A DNA stretch of 64,000 bases, taken from Albifimbria verrucaria. Lineage: Eukaryota > Ascomycota > Sordariomycetes > Hypocreales > Stachybotryaceae. A model generated the notes under the pieces. That model had not been told where the DNA came from. It saw nothing but the letters and a program-made list of their open reading frames with translations, and made no database searches. Location of the stretch: NCBI GenBank assembly GCA_020081605.1, contig JAHREC010000062.1, forward strand, positions 2,914,001 to 2,978,000, written 5' to 3'. Position numbers and translations under genes: made by a program. This document shows positions 47,118 to 58,650 of this stretch, piece after piece. The number at the start of each line of letters is the position of its first letter. Position 1 is the stretch's first letter.

Positions 47118-48741
47118 GGTGTATTAGAGGCAAATATCTTGCCGGGATAAAGCAGGCGCCCGCGAGCAGAAATACTTTGCTCTTGTCAGCAAACCAACAT
47201 AGGGGCACGAGACGATGACACCTTGAGTGTTGGAGTGGACGCACTGATACAGATGAAGATTCAACCCTGAGTTCTTCATACAGAGAATCGCTTCGCCATG
47301 ACTTGGGCCTTTGGGTATCAAACGAACATAAACTGGGCCTCTGGGCGAAGCGTGGATGGAGTTGTGACTTGTCGGGCCTGACTTTGGAAACAGGAGATTA
47401 TTGGGAAATCTGTTCCTTACCTGATCTTAATGATACCTCGCCCCATTAGCTCCGTATCAGCTCGGTACCCGGTCTTCCGTCATTGCGCTGCACCAACAGC
47501 CCTGCGGTACCTCCGGACCTTAACCGGCGCATTCTGGGTGACAAGCTCCCGCTACAGCTCCCTACTTCAGGTACTCTAGCTACCTACCTACTGCGCCATG
47601 TTTATAGCTTGCATCCTCAAGGTACAGCATATACGGTTTCCTTGCCTATCTGGCTGCTTTACAAATTTCACAGAGGTTGCTTTCGCAAACTCGGGCACCT
47701 TTGGCTGCTGACATGGTATGCTTTGGGCGCTAACCGTACACCTTGTCAACTTCTGCCTGCGATACAGGCTAAGCCTGCATGATGCGATCGATATGCAGCA
47801 AAATGCCACGTTTCTGAGAGTTGCAAGGACCACACCTCCGAAGCCGCGTCTCCTGACATATCGCAAGCCAATCACAGCCCTATAACTAAATGGTATATTA
47901 CGACGCAACGATACTGTGCTTGCTTATATGAAGAATTAATCAACTCTTGTCGTAGCTTGTAAATAGATAATTTATTTACAGCGTGAGATCCATGGGTCCC
48001 AGGGATGAATCCCTTTTCTTCGATTAGCATGTGCGCGCTGCACCTTTTAGGACCCTTGCGCGCAGCTCCAGGTACAACGTAGGCCAGAATTATTCAAAGG
48101 AAGCTACATGGTCTATCAGGGTCGATGTCATGTCGCTATGAGGTATCGTACTAATAGCACAGCCCCATTCCTTCCAGTGGCTGCGTTAGACAGGGAGATC
48201 ACAAGTACAGATATCTAGCAGAGTACTTAGAGATACCTAAGACTTTCCAGCCGCCCCGCCAAAACTAGGCTCCTCTATGTTATCTAAAGTACAGCTAGCT
48301 CCTTTAACGGCCTTTAATTGGCTGCGTTCGCCCTGTAAGTACTGGCTAGACAATAATCGTTCTGGGTCCAACGTGTACTGTAGTTTTGGCACGCCGCCAC
48401 GGGAGCTAGCCAGTGACGCAGCATCAGGTAGCCAGACGTGACTTGTGACAAGCCGCCTGCTGCGACACTTGACCACCTAAGAAATTACAAGACACAACCG
48501 AAGAAGCCGGTCTTCACCGTGAACGCCTTTACCCTTTACTTACGACTCGAGCACCGACTGTTCATCAACCCCGTGCAGAGGATGCTGACTATAGATCATC
48601 TTTTGTGCCCCTGAATCGACGTCTTACAGTCGCTTCGCAAACCGCGACTCTCGGCCGCGCGGTATGCCCATCCTATCCGCAACCTCTTGAAGCAAGGGAT
48701 CGTTGGTTTTAACTTGTCTAGACGGCGGTCCCAGGCGCCCA
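47118..48741. other. Divergent promoter region, sec16 / neo1 (1.6 kb)
   Basis: No credible gene. CTACCTACCTAC-type motifs occur near 47580 and several poly-pyrimidine tracts. Both flanking genes act in the secretory pathway, so shared control is conceivable. Confidence 0.45.
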
Positions 48742-51700
48742 ATGCCTCCGACATCACCATACAGACCGATCAGAGCCCCCGAGTCCCCGACGCATGATTC
48801 CGACTCTGATCTAGACATTGACGTTCAGGAGCTTGACCCTCTCTCGTCAGAGCGTGCCGCAGGTTCCGGACAAGATAGGCAAGCGGCGCAGAACTCGAAT
48901 CCCAGGATAGCACTGCGGAACCTGCGTATGGGCGGGCTACGGCGTACAGGCAAGCGAGGTCGCGACTTTGGGGATCTAGGGCAGGATAGGAATGCCTCCG
49001 ACGAACAGGCACTATTGGGCGACCGAGATAGCGGCAGCCATGGAGACGATGACCAACCACTATTGGGCGAGCAAGGAGCCGGCGCCGAGGTTCACTCGTC
49101 TCGAACTCCCTAAGCGCCATCCGACTCCCCAGTTTCATGTCCGGCTCCAAAAGACTGAGGAAGAAGATGGAGAGGAGCAAGAGGAGGATGACCCATCCTC
49201 CGCCAGGCTTGTGGCTGTCGGCTCCAATCAATCGACACGGTTTCCTTCCAACATGATATCCAACGCCAAGTATACGGCTCTTACGTTCCTCCCGATCACC
49301 TTGTACAACGAATTCTCCTTCTTCTTCAACATGTACTTTCTCCTTGTCGCTTTATCTCAAGCTATTCCAGCTTTGCGTATTGGTTATCTTGCTACTTATA
49401 TTGCTCCTTTGGCCTTTGTGCTATGCATCACTATGGGCAAGGAGGCATACGATGATATTGAAAGACGACGAAGAGATAATGAAGCGAATTCCGAGCTCTA
49501 CACTGTACTAGTGTTTTCTGATACATCGAGGAACTCAATTTCCAGCAACCGACACCGAAGATTGAGATCAGACATGAGCGGAAAGGGAAAGAGGACATCA
49601 AGAGGCAACCGACATGATCTTGGCGACATACGAGAAGAAGAGGAGGAGGAACATTTCTCAGATCCCTCTTCCCAGGTTGAGGAGATTTACCGCAAATCTC
49701 GGGATCTCAAGGTTGGCGACGTATTGAAATTGAGCAAAGGGCAACGTGTTCCTGCAGATGTTGTCATTCTTCAGTGCGCCTCTACTGAGGGCTCTGCGCC
49801 AGCCGCTGGTGAAGAAGCAGCAGCTGAAGAGGAGCTGCTTGACTTCGTTGAGGAAGAAACATCCACAGCGAAGGGCAAGGAACCAGAAGTTGACTCAAGG
49901 ATTGAAGAGTCGGGTGGCGGTTCTACGGGCGAGACTTTCATCCGGACGGATCAACTTGATGGTGAAACTGATTGGAAGTTGAGACTTGCATCTCCTCTAA
50001 CACAAAATCTACCAATTGAAGAGCTTATTCGCCTCCGAATAACAGGAGGCAAGCCTGATAAGAAAGTCAACGAGTTCATGGGCAAGGTGGAGCTTCTTCC
50101 GACGCGGCAAGATGCCATCAGCCATCAACCCTCCGAAGACTTCAACGAGCACAGCACCAAATCAGCGGCGCTCTCTATCGATAACACAGCCTGGGCTAAC
50201 ACTGTGATCGCGTCTCAGGCAACGACATTTGCAGTTATCATGTATACGGGTCCTCAGACCAGGTCAGCTTTGTCAACAGCCCCATCGCGATCCAAGACAG
50301 GCTTGCTTGAGTACGAGATCAACTCACTCACAAAAATCCTATGCGCCCTGACCTTGGGCCTATCCATACTCCTTGTCGCCTTGGAAGGTTTTGAGAGCAG
50401 TGAGGGCAATACCTGGTACATCAAGATCATGCGGTTTCTTGTCCTGTTCTCCACGATTGTACCCATCAGCTTACGAGTCAACCTTGACCTGGGCAAAGTG
50501 CTTTCTCCCGGTTTATCCACCGGGATCCCGATATTCCTGGGGCTGTTGTCCGTACCAGCACAATTCCGGAGGATCTGGGACGTATCGAATATTTGCTCAG
50601 TGACAAAACAGGAACACTGACGCAGAACGATATGGAGATGAAAAAGATTCACGTGGGCACTGTTTCCTATGCCAACGAGGCAATGGACGAAGTGGCTGCG
50701 TACGTGCGGCAAGGATTCTTTGTTCAGCCGACGGTAGACCCAATGTCACGGAAGATCCTGATCACCCTTCGTCAACATACTCTGCTCCTGCAAACGCCGG
50801 TGCGACCCGTACACGACGAGAGATTGGCTCGCGTGTCCGTGACGTTGTCCTCGCCCTCGCGCTCTGCCACAATGTCACACCCACTGTGGATGTTGAGGAT
50901 GGTAAAGAAGTGACCTCATACCAAGCTTCATCGCCAGACGAGATTGCGATTGTCAAGTGGACCGAATCAGTTGGTCTAAGGCTAGCTTACCGCGACCGCA
51001 AAAGTATGGTGCTTGAATCCAGAGATAGTGGACGGCCAATCGTGCGAGTTCGCATCCTCGATGTGTTCCCCTTCACTTCTGAAGGCAAGCGAATGGGTAT
51101 CATTGTTCATTTCCACGACAACCTAGATAACCACAAGCCGAGCATTACTGATGGAGAGATTTGGTTCTACCAAAAGGGAGCGGACACTGTCATGGGCTCG
51201 ATTGTTGCGGCAAACGACTGGCTGGACGAAGAGACAGCAAACATGGCTCGCGAAGGTTTGCGAACTTTGGTCGTTGGCCGCAAGAAGCTCTCATACCAAC
51301 AATACCAAGAATTTTCATCAAAATACCAGGAGGCTTCATTGGCAATTACAGGACGAGATGCCGGTATGCAGCGGGTCATGTCGCAATATCTGGAGAATGA
51401 TCTTGAGCTTTTGGGAGTTACTGGTGTTGAAGACAGGCTGCAGAGAGATGTGAAGCCCTCCCTGGAGCTGCTGCGCAATGCAGGCATCAAGATTTGGATG
51501 TTGACTGGTGACAAAGTGGAAACAGCCAGATGTGTTGCCATTAGCTCGAAGCTAGTGGCTCGTGGGCAGTATATCTACACGGTTGCGAAACTGAAGAAGA
51601 AAGACGGCGCGCAGGATCATCTGGACTTCTTACGTAGCAAGACAGATGCTTGCTTACTGATTGACGGCGAGAGTCTTGCCTTGTTCCTGACTCACTTCCG

Positions 51701-52729
51701 CATCGAATTCATCTCCGTCGCTGTTCAGCTTCCCACGGTCGTTGCTTGCCGCTGCTCTCCTAACCAAAAGGCAGAGGTGGCAAAGCTCATCAAGGAGTAC
51801 ACCAAGAAGCGTGTGTGCTGTATTGGCGATGGTGGCAACGACGTCTCTATGATTCAAGCCGCCGATGTGGGAGTTGGTATTGTGGGCAAGGAGGGTCGCC
51901 AAGCCAGTCTGGCAGCCGACTTTTCGATTGAGCAGTTCTGCCATCTCGTTAAGCTACTGGTGTGGCATGGCCGCAACAGCTATAAGCGCAGTGCCAAGCT
52001 CGCGCAATTCGTTATTCATCGTGGTTTGATTATCGCCGTGTGCCAAACCATGTTCAGTATTGCTCGAAAATTCGAGCCGGATGGTTTGTACAAGGTACGT
52101 AATCCTTATCCAGAGTATATTCACATTGCTAACTATAGACAGGACTGGCTGCTTGTGGGCTATGCTACCTGTTACACTGCTGCCCCTGTTCTATCTCTTG
52201 TACTTGACAAAGATGTCGACGAGCACCTCGTCAATCTTTACCCCGAACTCTACAAAGAGCTCACTTCAGGTCGTTCTCTCTCATACCGCACCTTCTTCGT
52301 CTGGGTGCTTGTATCTATCTACCAAGGCAGCATGATCCAGGGTTTGTCCCAGGTCCTGACTGAGGTCAGCGGCAACAAAATGGTTGCCGTCAGCTATACT
52401 TCTCTCATTCTTAACGAGCTGCTCATGGTTGCCATTGAGATTACGACATGGCACCCAGTTATGATAGTGAGCATCATTGGCACGTTTATGTTGTACGTGG
52501 GGTCAATGCCGTTCCTCGGCAACTATTACGATTTGGAGTTTCTTGTTACATGGTATGTTGAATATCTGAAATCAAAACACCCTTGTTACGTTTGACTAAC
52601 ACGATGTACAGGGGCTTTGTGTGGCGCGTGTGCGCTATCTTAGCCATCTCGCTCATCCCGCCGTATGCGGGTAAGCTGATTAGGAGGACGATGAAGCCGC
52701 CGTCTTATAGAAAGGTCCAGAGCACGTGA
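48742..52729 (+). CDS. neo1: P4-type ATPase, Neo1 family (phospholipid flippase)
   Basis: Exons 48742-52094, 52143-52552, 52612-52729; about 1290 residues. Translocates aminophospholipids in Golgi/endosome membranes. An acidic, disordered N-terminus leads to TM1-2 (FLPITLYNEFSFFFNMYFLL). The actuator region is interrupted by an acidic insert (DIREEEEEEHF). PISLRVNLDLGK marks the P4 PISL motif in TM4. The phosphorylation site is SDKTGTLTQND, followed by the Neo1-typical NVTPTV and YQASSPDEIAIVKW, then MLTGDKVETA and GDGGNDVSMIQAADVGVG. The C-terminal exon supplies the last TM (CAILAISLIPPYAG). Breaks: a disturbance near 49080-49110 (two losses or one gain), one C lost near 50508-50512 just before the phosphorylation site, and one base near 50720. 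The 48-bp intron at 52095-52142 is in frame. Confidence 0.93.
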
Positions 52730-52906
52730 GGAGATTAGCGGCACTTGACGGCGCATGAGGTTATTGTAATTCGCTTTCTTTCCATACCAGCATCGTTAGG
52801 TGTACAGGGCGGCTATAGTACAAATTAGAGTACATATAAATACAAATGCAACTGCATCTTACGTCTACCAGACTGCTTCACCACCATATTGTACAACGTA
52901 TCTATA

Positions 52907-54198
52907 TCAGAGCTTGAGGACAAGCCATTCACTGGCCAGTTGCGGGTATTGCTTCAGTAGCTGTGCGGCAACGCCACCGAGCGGACCTTGCGTTTCCCGG
53001 CCGCCGTCCCAGACCTTTGGCCCAGCGTAGTGTGATACAAAGCCGTCGGGGCCGCAAACAACAAGGACATTCTTTCCTGAGCGAACTTCAGAAGAAGGGC
53101 AGACGCAGCTGGTTCCGGAGGTCTCGAACTCAGATGCCTTTTCGTGCATTTTCTGGTCGTGGAGTTGGCATCCGCTGCTAGAGACAGTGGCGACTGGCTG
53201 TACGGCCTTGGACGAGGGCATAAGAGCCTTTGAACGTCTCCTGCGCCGAAGCGGACGCGGTCTTGGCTTACTGCCACTTGTACCCGCAGGCGGTTCTTGT
53301 ACTTGGCCTTCATCTCCTCTAATTGCCGTCCTACGGGGCTGGGAGCTGCAAGGGAGAGACAATTTCTTCGGGGACGTTCGCTGACCAGAAGTTCCACCAG
53401 GGTTTCGCTGCAGACTCTGTCGCATCCAACTCCTCTCGTTTCCTGATTGACCACAAGAGGGTTACGTTAGCCTGCTCGTCTTGGTCGAGGACAGCTCTCG
53501 CGGCCTGCAGACCTGGGACCACTCCCGTGCCGCCCGCAAGGAACACAATGTTCTTCTTGCCGCCCAATCTCCCCAGCAGATCGAAGCCCGTGTGCGGTCC
53601 TCTCAGCCAGACGTCCTGGCCTACACCCAAGCGACCCAGGTAATTTGACATCTCGCCATCACCTACAGCGCGAATGTAAAACCGCAGGCTCCCGTCGGTA
53701 GGGTCCTCATGCTGCAGTGGCGGGAGCGGAGTATAGTGCCTCGCGATCTGGACCTGCGGCTGCTTGAACTCCACGGACCAAAGAGGATACCGCCAGAGGG
53801 CTCCCAGACGCGAGGTACGGCAAGGCCGGGTTAGGGTGGTGCGGCGAAATGGTAAAGACGAAAGAGGTAGGCGATATAGCTTCGCGAGCAGTAATTGTGT
53901 AAGGAACAAAAGTCCTGTCATTCAAGACAGTCTCCTTAGCCCCAGGTGACGAGACGTAATAAACCGTGGCGCCCAATAAAGCTCCTAAAACCAAGAATGT
54001 AGGAAGTGCCTTCGCCTCCTTCGCAGATGAGACAGGTTTCGGCGTAGCTGAAAAATATCGTGGCCTGGCCCTGGCCTCATTGAATTGCCATGTCCGCGAT
54101 ATAGCTGGGTTGCTGTGGTGGACGAGAGATGATGAGACTGCTCTCCTGGAGCATTGGCGACAGAAAAGCCGTATCGGAGCGTTACGAGATAGACTCAT
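52907..54198 (-). CDS. cyc2: Mitochondrial Cyc2-like flavoprotein (cytochrome c import/haem lyase partner)
   Basis: 430 residues after three corrections, single exon. Arg/Ser-rich mitochondrial presequence (MSLSRNAPIRLFCRQCSRRA), one inner-membrane TM (LPTFLVLGALLGATVYYV), then a ferredoxin-NADP reductase-type module: FAD motif IARHYTPLPP, NAD-binding IVFLAGGTGVVPGLQAARA, and the Cyc2-specific tail VCGPDGFVSHYAGPKVW with GGRETQGPLGG. In yeast Cyc2 is a redox protein that helps haem attachment to cytochrome c. Breaks near 53805, in CCC near 53355 and in AA near 53220. A CPS/C-type cysteine cluster (TSGTSCVCPSS) sits before the tail and its function is unclear. Start at 54198 chosen as it opens the presequence; an upstream in-frame ATG at 54243 is possible. 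Confidence 0.85.
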
Positions 54199-54503
54199 TA
54201 TTGCTATTAAGGAAAATCCCTGATTAAAAAGCATTGAAGGCAATGCGCCCGTTTTGATCGTGAAAAGACCGTCCGTCCAAGTTTTGTTATCAATGAATTG
54301 GATCAGTCAAATGTCAAAGTTGGCTGTAGCTTCAACCGGATCACGTGCACCCGCCATGATCGCATCACTATTCATTCAAGAATCATATACAGAGCATGTT
54401 GTCGCATGGCGTAAATAACAACGAATTTATGAATTTTATAGTCTTTTATATTTCTACAGGCCCAATATATGCTTCGGGTAGTTGATACATCTATTCATAG
54501 TCA
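54199..54503. other. Intergenic: cyc2 promoter and aim32 3' end
   Basis: About 300 bp between two minus-strand genes. No element recognised. Confidence 0.4.
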
Positions 54504-55643
54504 TCATAGCCTCAAAATTCGTCTATCCGGGTCAATGCCACCTCGAAACATGTCCGCGATGATGTTGCCTTTAAGAACCGACTCCTTGACAATGCCCTCT
54601 ACATGCTTGGGTTCTACTCGTCCATACCATATTCCGTGACCGGCTAAAGGATGCTTCTCGCTTCCCAACTTCAGGCTAGGTGGCAGGTAAATGATGACGT
54701 TGCCCGCAAATTTGTGTCCTCCAATGTGACTGATCAATCCGATCCGTGCCACTGTCTTCCCCGGTTTAGAGTCGCCTTCGATAGATTTCGTGTCCTGGAT
54801 ACTAGCAGGTACTGCTCCGCTGGCAACATTGAAGCCTTCCTTATCCAGCTTATCCGCAAACTCGTCCCTCAACACCGGGCCCAGCACGCCGCATCGCATG
54901 TCGCGGCCGCCGTGTCCGCATATCAGAACTATAACATCTTCTACGTCTTGCACGCCTGGAAGTAGTCTCTGGTAAGCCTCGTTCCGGGTCAGCCGGTCGC
55001 GGTGTATCGGCGATAGGCCGTCATGCGCAGAGTGCAGCTTCTCCGGAAGCAGGTACCCTTCGCGAGGGCCTCGACACTATCGAAGGAAACACGCGGGAGG
55101 AACGGAATGTACTTGAAGCTCGGGAGGAGGTAGGCCGATGTGGACTGTACTTCGGTTCGTGGGGAATGGAGCTCGGAAAGGACGAGTTCAGGACAGAGAC
55201 ATTGTGAAAGGGCTAAGCACAATGGTTAGACAGATAAACCAAGAGAGTGAGAGAGAATGTAGTGAACTTACATCGCTCAGCTTTCCTCCCCTGCCAAACA
55301 ATTCCTTAAGATCCGCAGCCAAATTATCGCCGCTGTTCTCCTCCTCAATCTTGGACGTCCAGTCGTCCTGTCCTGTGCAGACGAGGACATGTTCAGAATA
55401 CCCCGTTATAACTCCATTCAACGGAGATTTATGATCAATCTCCAAGCCTTCCGGATATGAGGGCGTCGCGGCGCATCCGCAGCTCGGCGACGGACATGTT
55501 TGGACTGTCGGCAGCGGCTGTCTCGGCTTGGTCGCAAACCGGCGGGTCAGCGAACCGTGGCCTGCGCTGCCGAGTATGGCTCGCAAAGGGTCCAGCCCAT
55601 GGGCAGGCCTCGCTATTAGGCGAACAGGTCTAAGGAATGACAT
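54504..55643 (-). CDS. aim32: AIM32/Apd1-type sucrase-ferredoxin-like protein
   Basis: Exons 55272-55643 and 54504-55212 on the minus strand; 360 residues after two corrections. An Arg-rich presequence (MSFLRPVRLIARPAHG) suggests mitochondria. The N-terminal block has TCPSPSCGCAATPSYPEG and LVCTGQDDWTSKIE. The C-terminal thioredoxin-like ferredoxin domain shows CGHGGRDMRCGVLGP and SHIGGHKFAGNVIIYLPP, the Cys and His positions known to ligate a [2Fe-2S] cluster in Apd1/Aim32, then GIWYGRVEPKHVEGIV. Breaks: one C lost in a CCCC near 55154-55160 and one G in GGG near 55052. Sits just upstream of cyc2 on the same strand; both are mitochondrial redox proteins, though co-transcription is not implied. 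Confidence 0.88.
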
Positions 55644-56346
55644 GTTAGTGGGCCTGTGAGGGAGGAGGGAGCCATCATGGAGTTCCTACGTGGGAGAGTG
55701 GCTACTATGCCTTGTGATGAGGTAGTGGAAGCGCATAGCCGGCTCGGAAATCCGAGCTCTTATCCTTATCGCATTTCACAACGTCATGGGCACGACTCTT
55801 CCAAACGCCTATTACAGTAACACATAAGGAATTTGCAGAAAAGAATTATAAGTTGTGAGATATAGTGTTTATTTAATTAATAAAAACGTATACAAGTACA
55901 CATGTTTCGTATCTCATACCATTACGACTCATTAACGCAGCTTGGGAGAAGGTTTTACACTTGACCTTATTTCCATATAAAAATCCTAGAAATAATACAA
56001 ATTGCTTACCTAGTCATCTCTCAAGGTAGTATAGGATGTTATCTGTATACCTGCGAGATCCGTTTACTCCCAAGCTCAACATAATACTGCCCACTTAAAA
56101 AAAAAACAAAAAAAGGTGATGCTCAATATCAACAAAAGGCATTGGGCCTCGTCTTTGTCTCTTATCGTCTTCTTAACTTCTATCTAACGCTATGAACAAA
56201 GGAACCACAATGTCTATAATGAAGTAGTAATGTCTGTCTGCGCAATAAAACAACCTTCACAATAGCCATGACAACCTGCGCGTTTCCTACATGCCACACA
56301 CACGGCGAAAATGATATCCAACGCTCCGCTAGTAAATGCTCGCTCC
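55644..56346. other. Intergenic 0.7 kb, AT-rich
   Basis: AT-rich with an A10-C-A7 tract at 56097-56114. Contains the aim32 promoter and avt3 3' end. No gene. Confidence 0.45.
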
Positions 56347-58650
56347 TTAAAGACCGCGTCTATCGCAGTATCCGGGCATCTTTGGTTCGGCATTCGCCCA
56401 GCTGACGACCGTCAAGCTGGTGGTGTAGGCCATCGCCACGAAGCCGAATATGCACAAGACAATATCTGATGCTTTCCAAGCCCAGTTACGGGCAACCGCC
56501 TTGTAATGTAGGAGGGGCTATGTGGTTGTTAGCTATTGCAATATACTGAATAGAAACGTCAAAGGCACTTACCGGGTAGATGTAGACCAAAGGAATGCAG
56601 GCAAAGTTTCCAACCAGAGCCACGAACTTGTCGAGATTATCTGCTCCACCCCAGGCAATAGCTGAGCAGAGTACAACAACAAAGAATCGGAAGAAATTCT
56701 TCTGCCACTTAATATATGGGTTGTACTTGCCGCTTCGTGTGAAGAGCTCCGTTTCGACAATACGAATGGCCGGGAAGATCTGCAGAGGGGTCGAAAGCAG
56801 AATGGCGCATGAGTACAGGAATTGCACACCGTTGACCATCTTGTTGTCCTGGGGCAGGTTGAGAAGGACCACAGTCTCCGTCTTGGATCCGTATGCGGCG
56901 TAAGAAATGGCGCCCATAACCGTAAACAGCACGGAGATGATGATCATGACCAGAAGCAAGACTTTGGGAATTTCTCTGGCTGTCTCATCGACTCCTGAAT
57001 AGGAATGATGAGTCCAATACCCTCAAACGTAAAGATGGCCGTTCCAATGAACAGAGTCCAGTCCTTTTGGTTAAACATGATGATGTCAGCCAGACCCTCC
57101 GTGGCCAGCGTGAAGACATCGTAGTAGAAAAGATACGCCAAGCCGATGAGGATAAAGGCATCAGCAATCAGAGCTGTGAAGCCAAGCTTGCCAATGTCTC
57201 GCAGCAACGAGAAAGGCAGGAAGATAACCATCTGAATAACAATGAGCCATGGGATGCTGATGGAAGACTTGCAGTCGGAAACAGCCCGAATGAAGGCCTG
57301 CAAATTCTCCGCCGTGAAGACTGTATAAGCGGCGACGAAACCAATCTGACTGAGAACGATCGATCCCAAGATGAGCGTACGCATCCACTTGCCATAGAGA
57401 ATGCCTCCCATGTCACCAAATGAACCTTCAATCTTGAGACGAGTCGAGACAAGGAGTACAAAGCAGTAGTAGCTGAGAATGGCAACGCCAATCAAGACCA
57501 AGTTACTGAAGAGCATACCACCATTCAGGTAGGCGCGAGGGAGGAAGAGGACACCCGTTCCGACAAACGACTTCAGCAATAGAAGCATGGCGTTTGTGGG
57601 ACTGTTGTTGCCGCTGCCTGTACGAACCTTTCTTCTGCGCTTACGTCTAGAAGGTGTCAGGAGGGCAGATTCCTCTAGCGGCTCCCGCTCATCATCACTG
57701 TCGAAACCTTCGTCATCGCCCGAGGAGAAGTATTCGTTAGGACCAAGAGCTTCGTCATCCTCTTCTAAATCCTCACCAGCGAAGTGTCCGTAGATCGAAA
57801 GAAACTCGAGAAAACTGGCCGTGAACAGTCGAGGCTGAGATTCTCTGGGGATGCATCGCCGTCGTTGCTCCCTGCGAAATGAGGGCTACGGGCATTCCTG
57901 CGTAGATGATTCCTCCTGAAGCCACCGGGGACTTTGATGGAGTTGATGTCGAGAACCTCGGCTTCCGGCTCCGGTCGTGAATGGTCGAAACTCTTGCTAC
58001 GCTGAAGTCTGTTCTTGGCCTCTGCTTGCTCGGTCCACTTGTAGATTCCACGAGTGACATCACCACCCTGCAGCTGCAAGCTGGAGAATTCCTCGTCACC
58101 GAAGCCAGCAGCAGTCTCGGCCGGCTGCTTCCCTTGACGGTTCCCAGGAGCGATGACTCCTCGGATGGCGGGTTGTCACCATCGGTCGGTAGCACAAGAT
58201 GCCGCTTGACAATCTCTGGGTCCTCGTAGGGCGCATTGCTGCCGGCCCCTTGACGCCGCGAATCGAAGGAGCCATAATTGGTTGGTGTCGCGGAAACGCG
58301 ACCAAGACCAGGGACTGCGACCGTAGGGGGCGTCCCTACCCGAACTGGAGGCGTGCCATGTCGAGGTGGTGGCAGGTCCGACAAAGCTGCTGCCAAAGCC
58401 GAAACTCCAGGACCCTGGAAGCTCGAGCTACCAGCGGCTAGAGGGTTTGCATTGTCCAGACCTCCTATACTCGGTCGGGGAGATCCGGATCTCGGGAGGG
58501 TGAGCCGGACTGCACAGAGGGCAGCGGCTCTGCGAGACGTGCTGTTGCATCTGCCCGGGGCAACGATCCCGCCACCGACCGTTGCTGGCTAGGCGCAGGC
58601 GAGGACGAGAGCGGGAAAGGATTCGACGGGAACCTCGACGGCGAAGCCAT
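56347..58650 (-). CDS. avt3: Vacuolar amino acid transporter AVT3-like (AAAP family)
   Basis: Exons 56573-58650 and 56347-56517 on the minus strand; 750 residues after four corrections. A long disordered cytosolic N-terminus (MASPSRFPSNPFPLSSSP; YGSFDSRR; EDPEIVKRHLVL; KVPGGFRRNHLRR) precedes the transporter core. The core opens with LLLLKSFVGTGVLFLPRAYL, the hallmark of SLC36/AVT3-4, and has about 11 TM helices including FTFEGIGLIIPIQESM and the last helix in IVLCIFGFVAMAYT. Exports neutral amino acids from the vacuole by proton coupling. Breaks: the GGGG at 58477-58480, near 58130-58140, near 57835 and in CCC near 56970. Divergent from vhc1 across 2.4 kb. Confidence 0.92.

Noticed and set aside
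56097..56114. Functional element at the A10-C-A7 tract
   Set aside because: Most likely a simple A-rich microsatellite in a 3' region.
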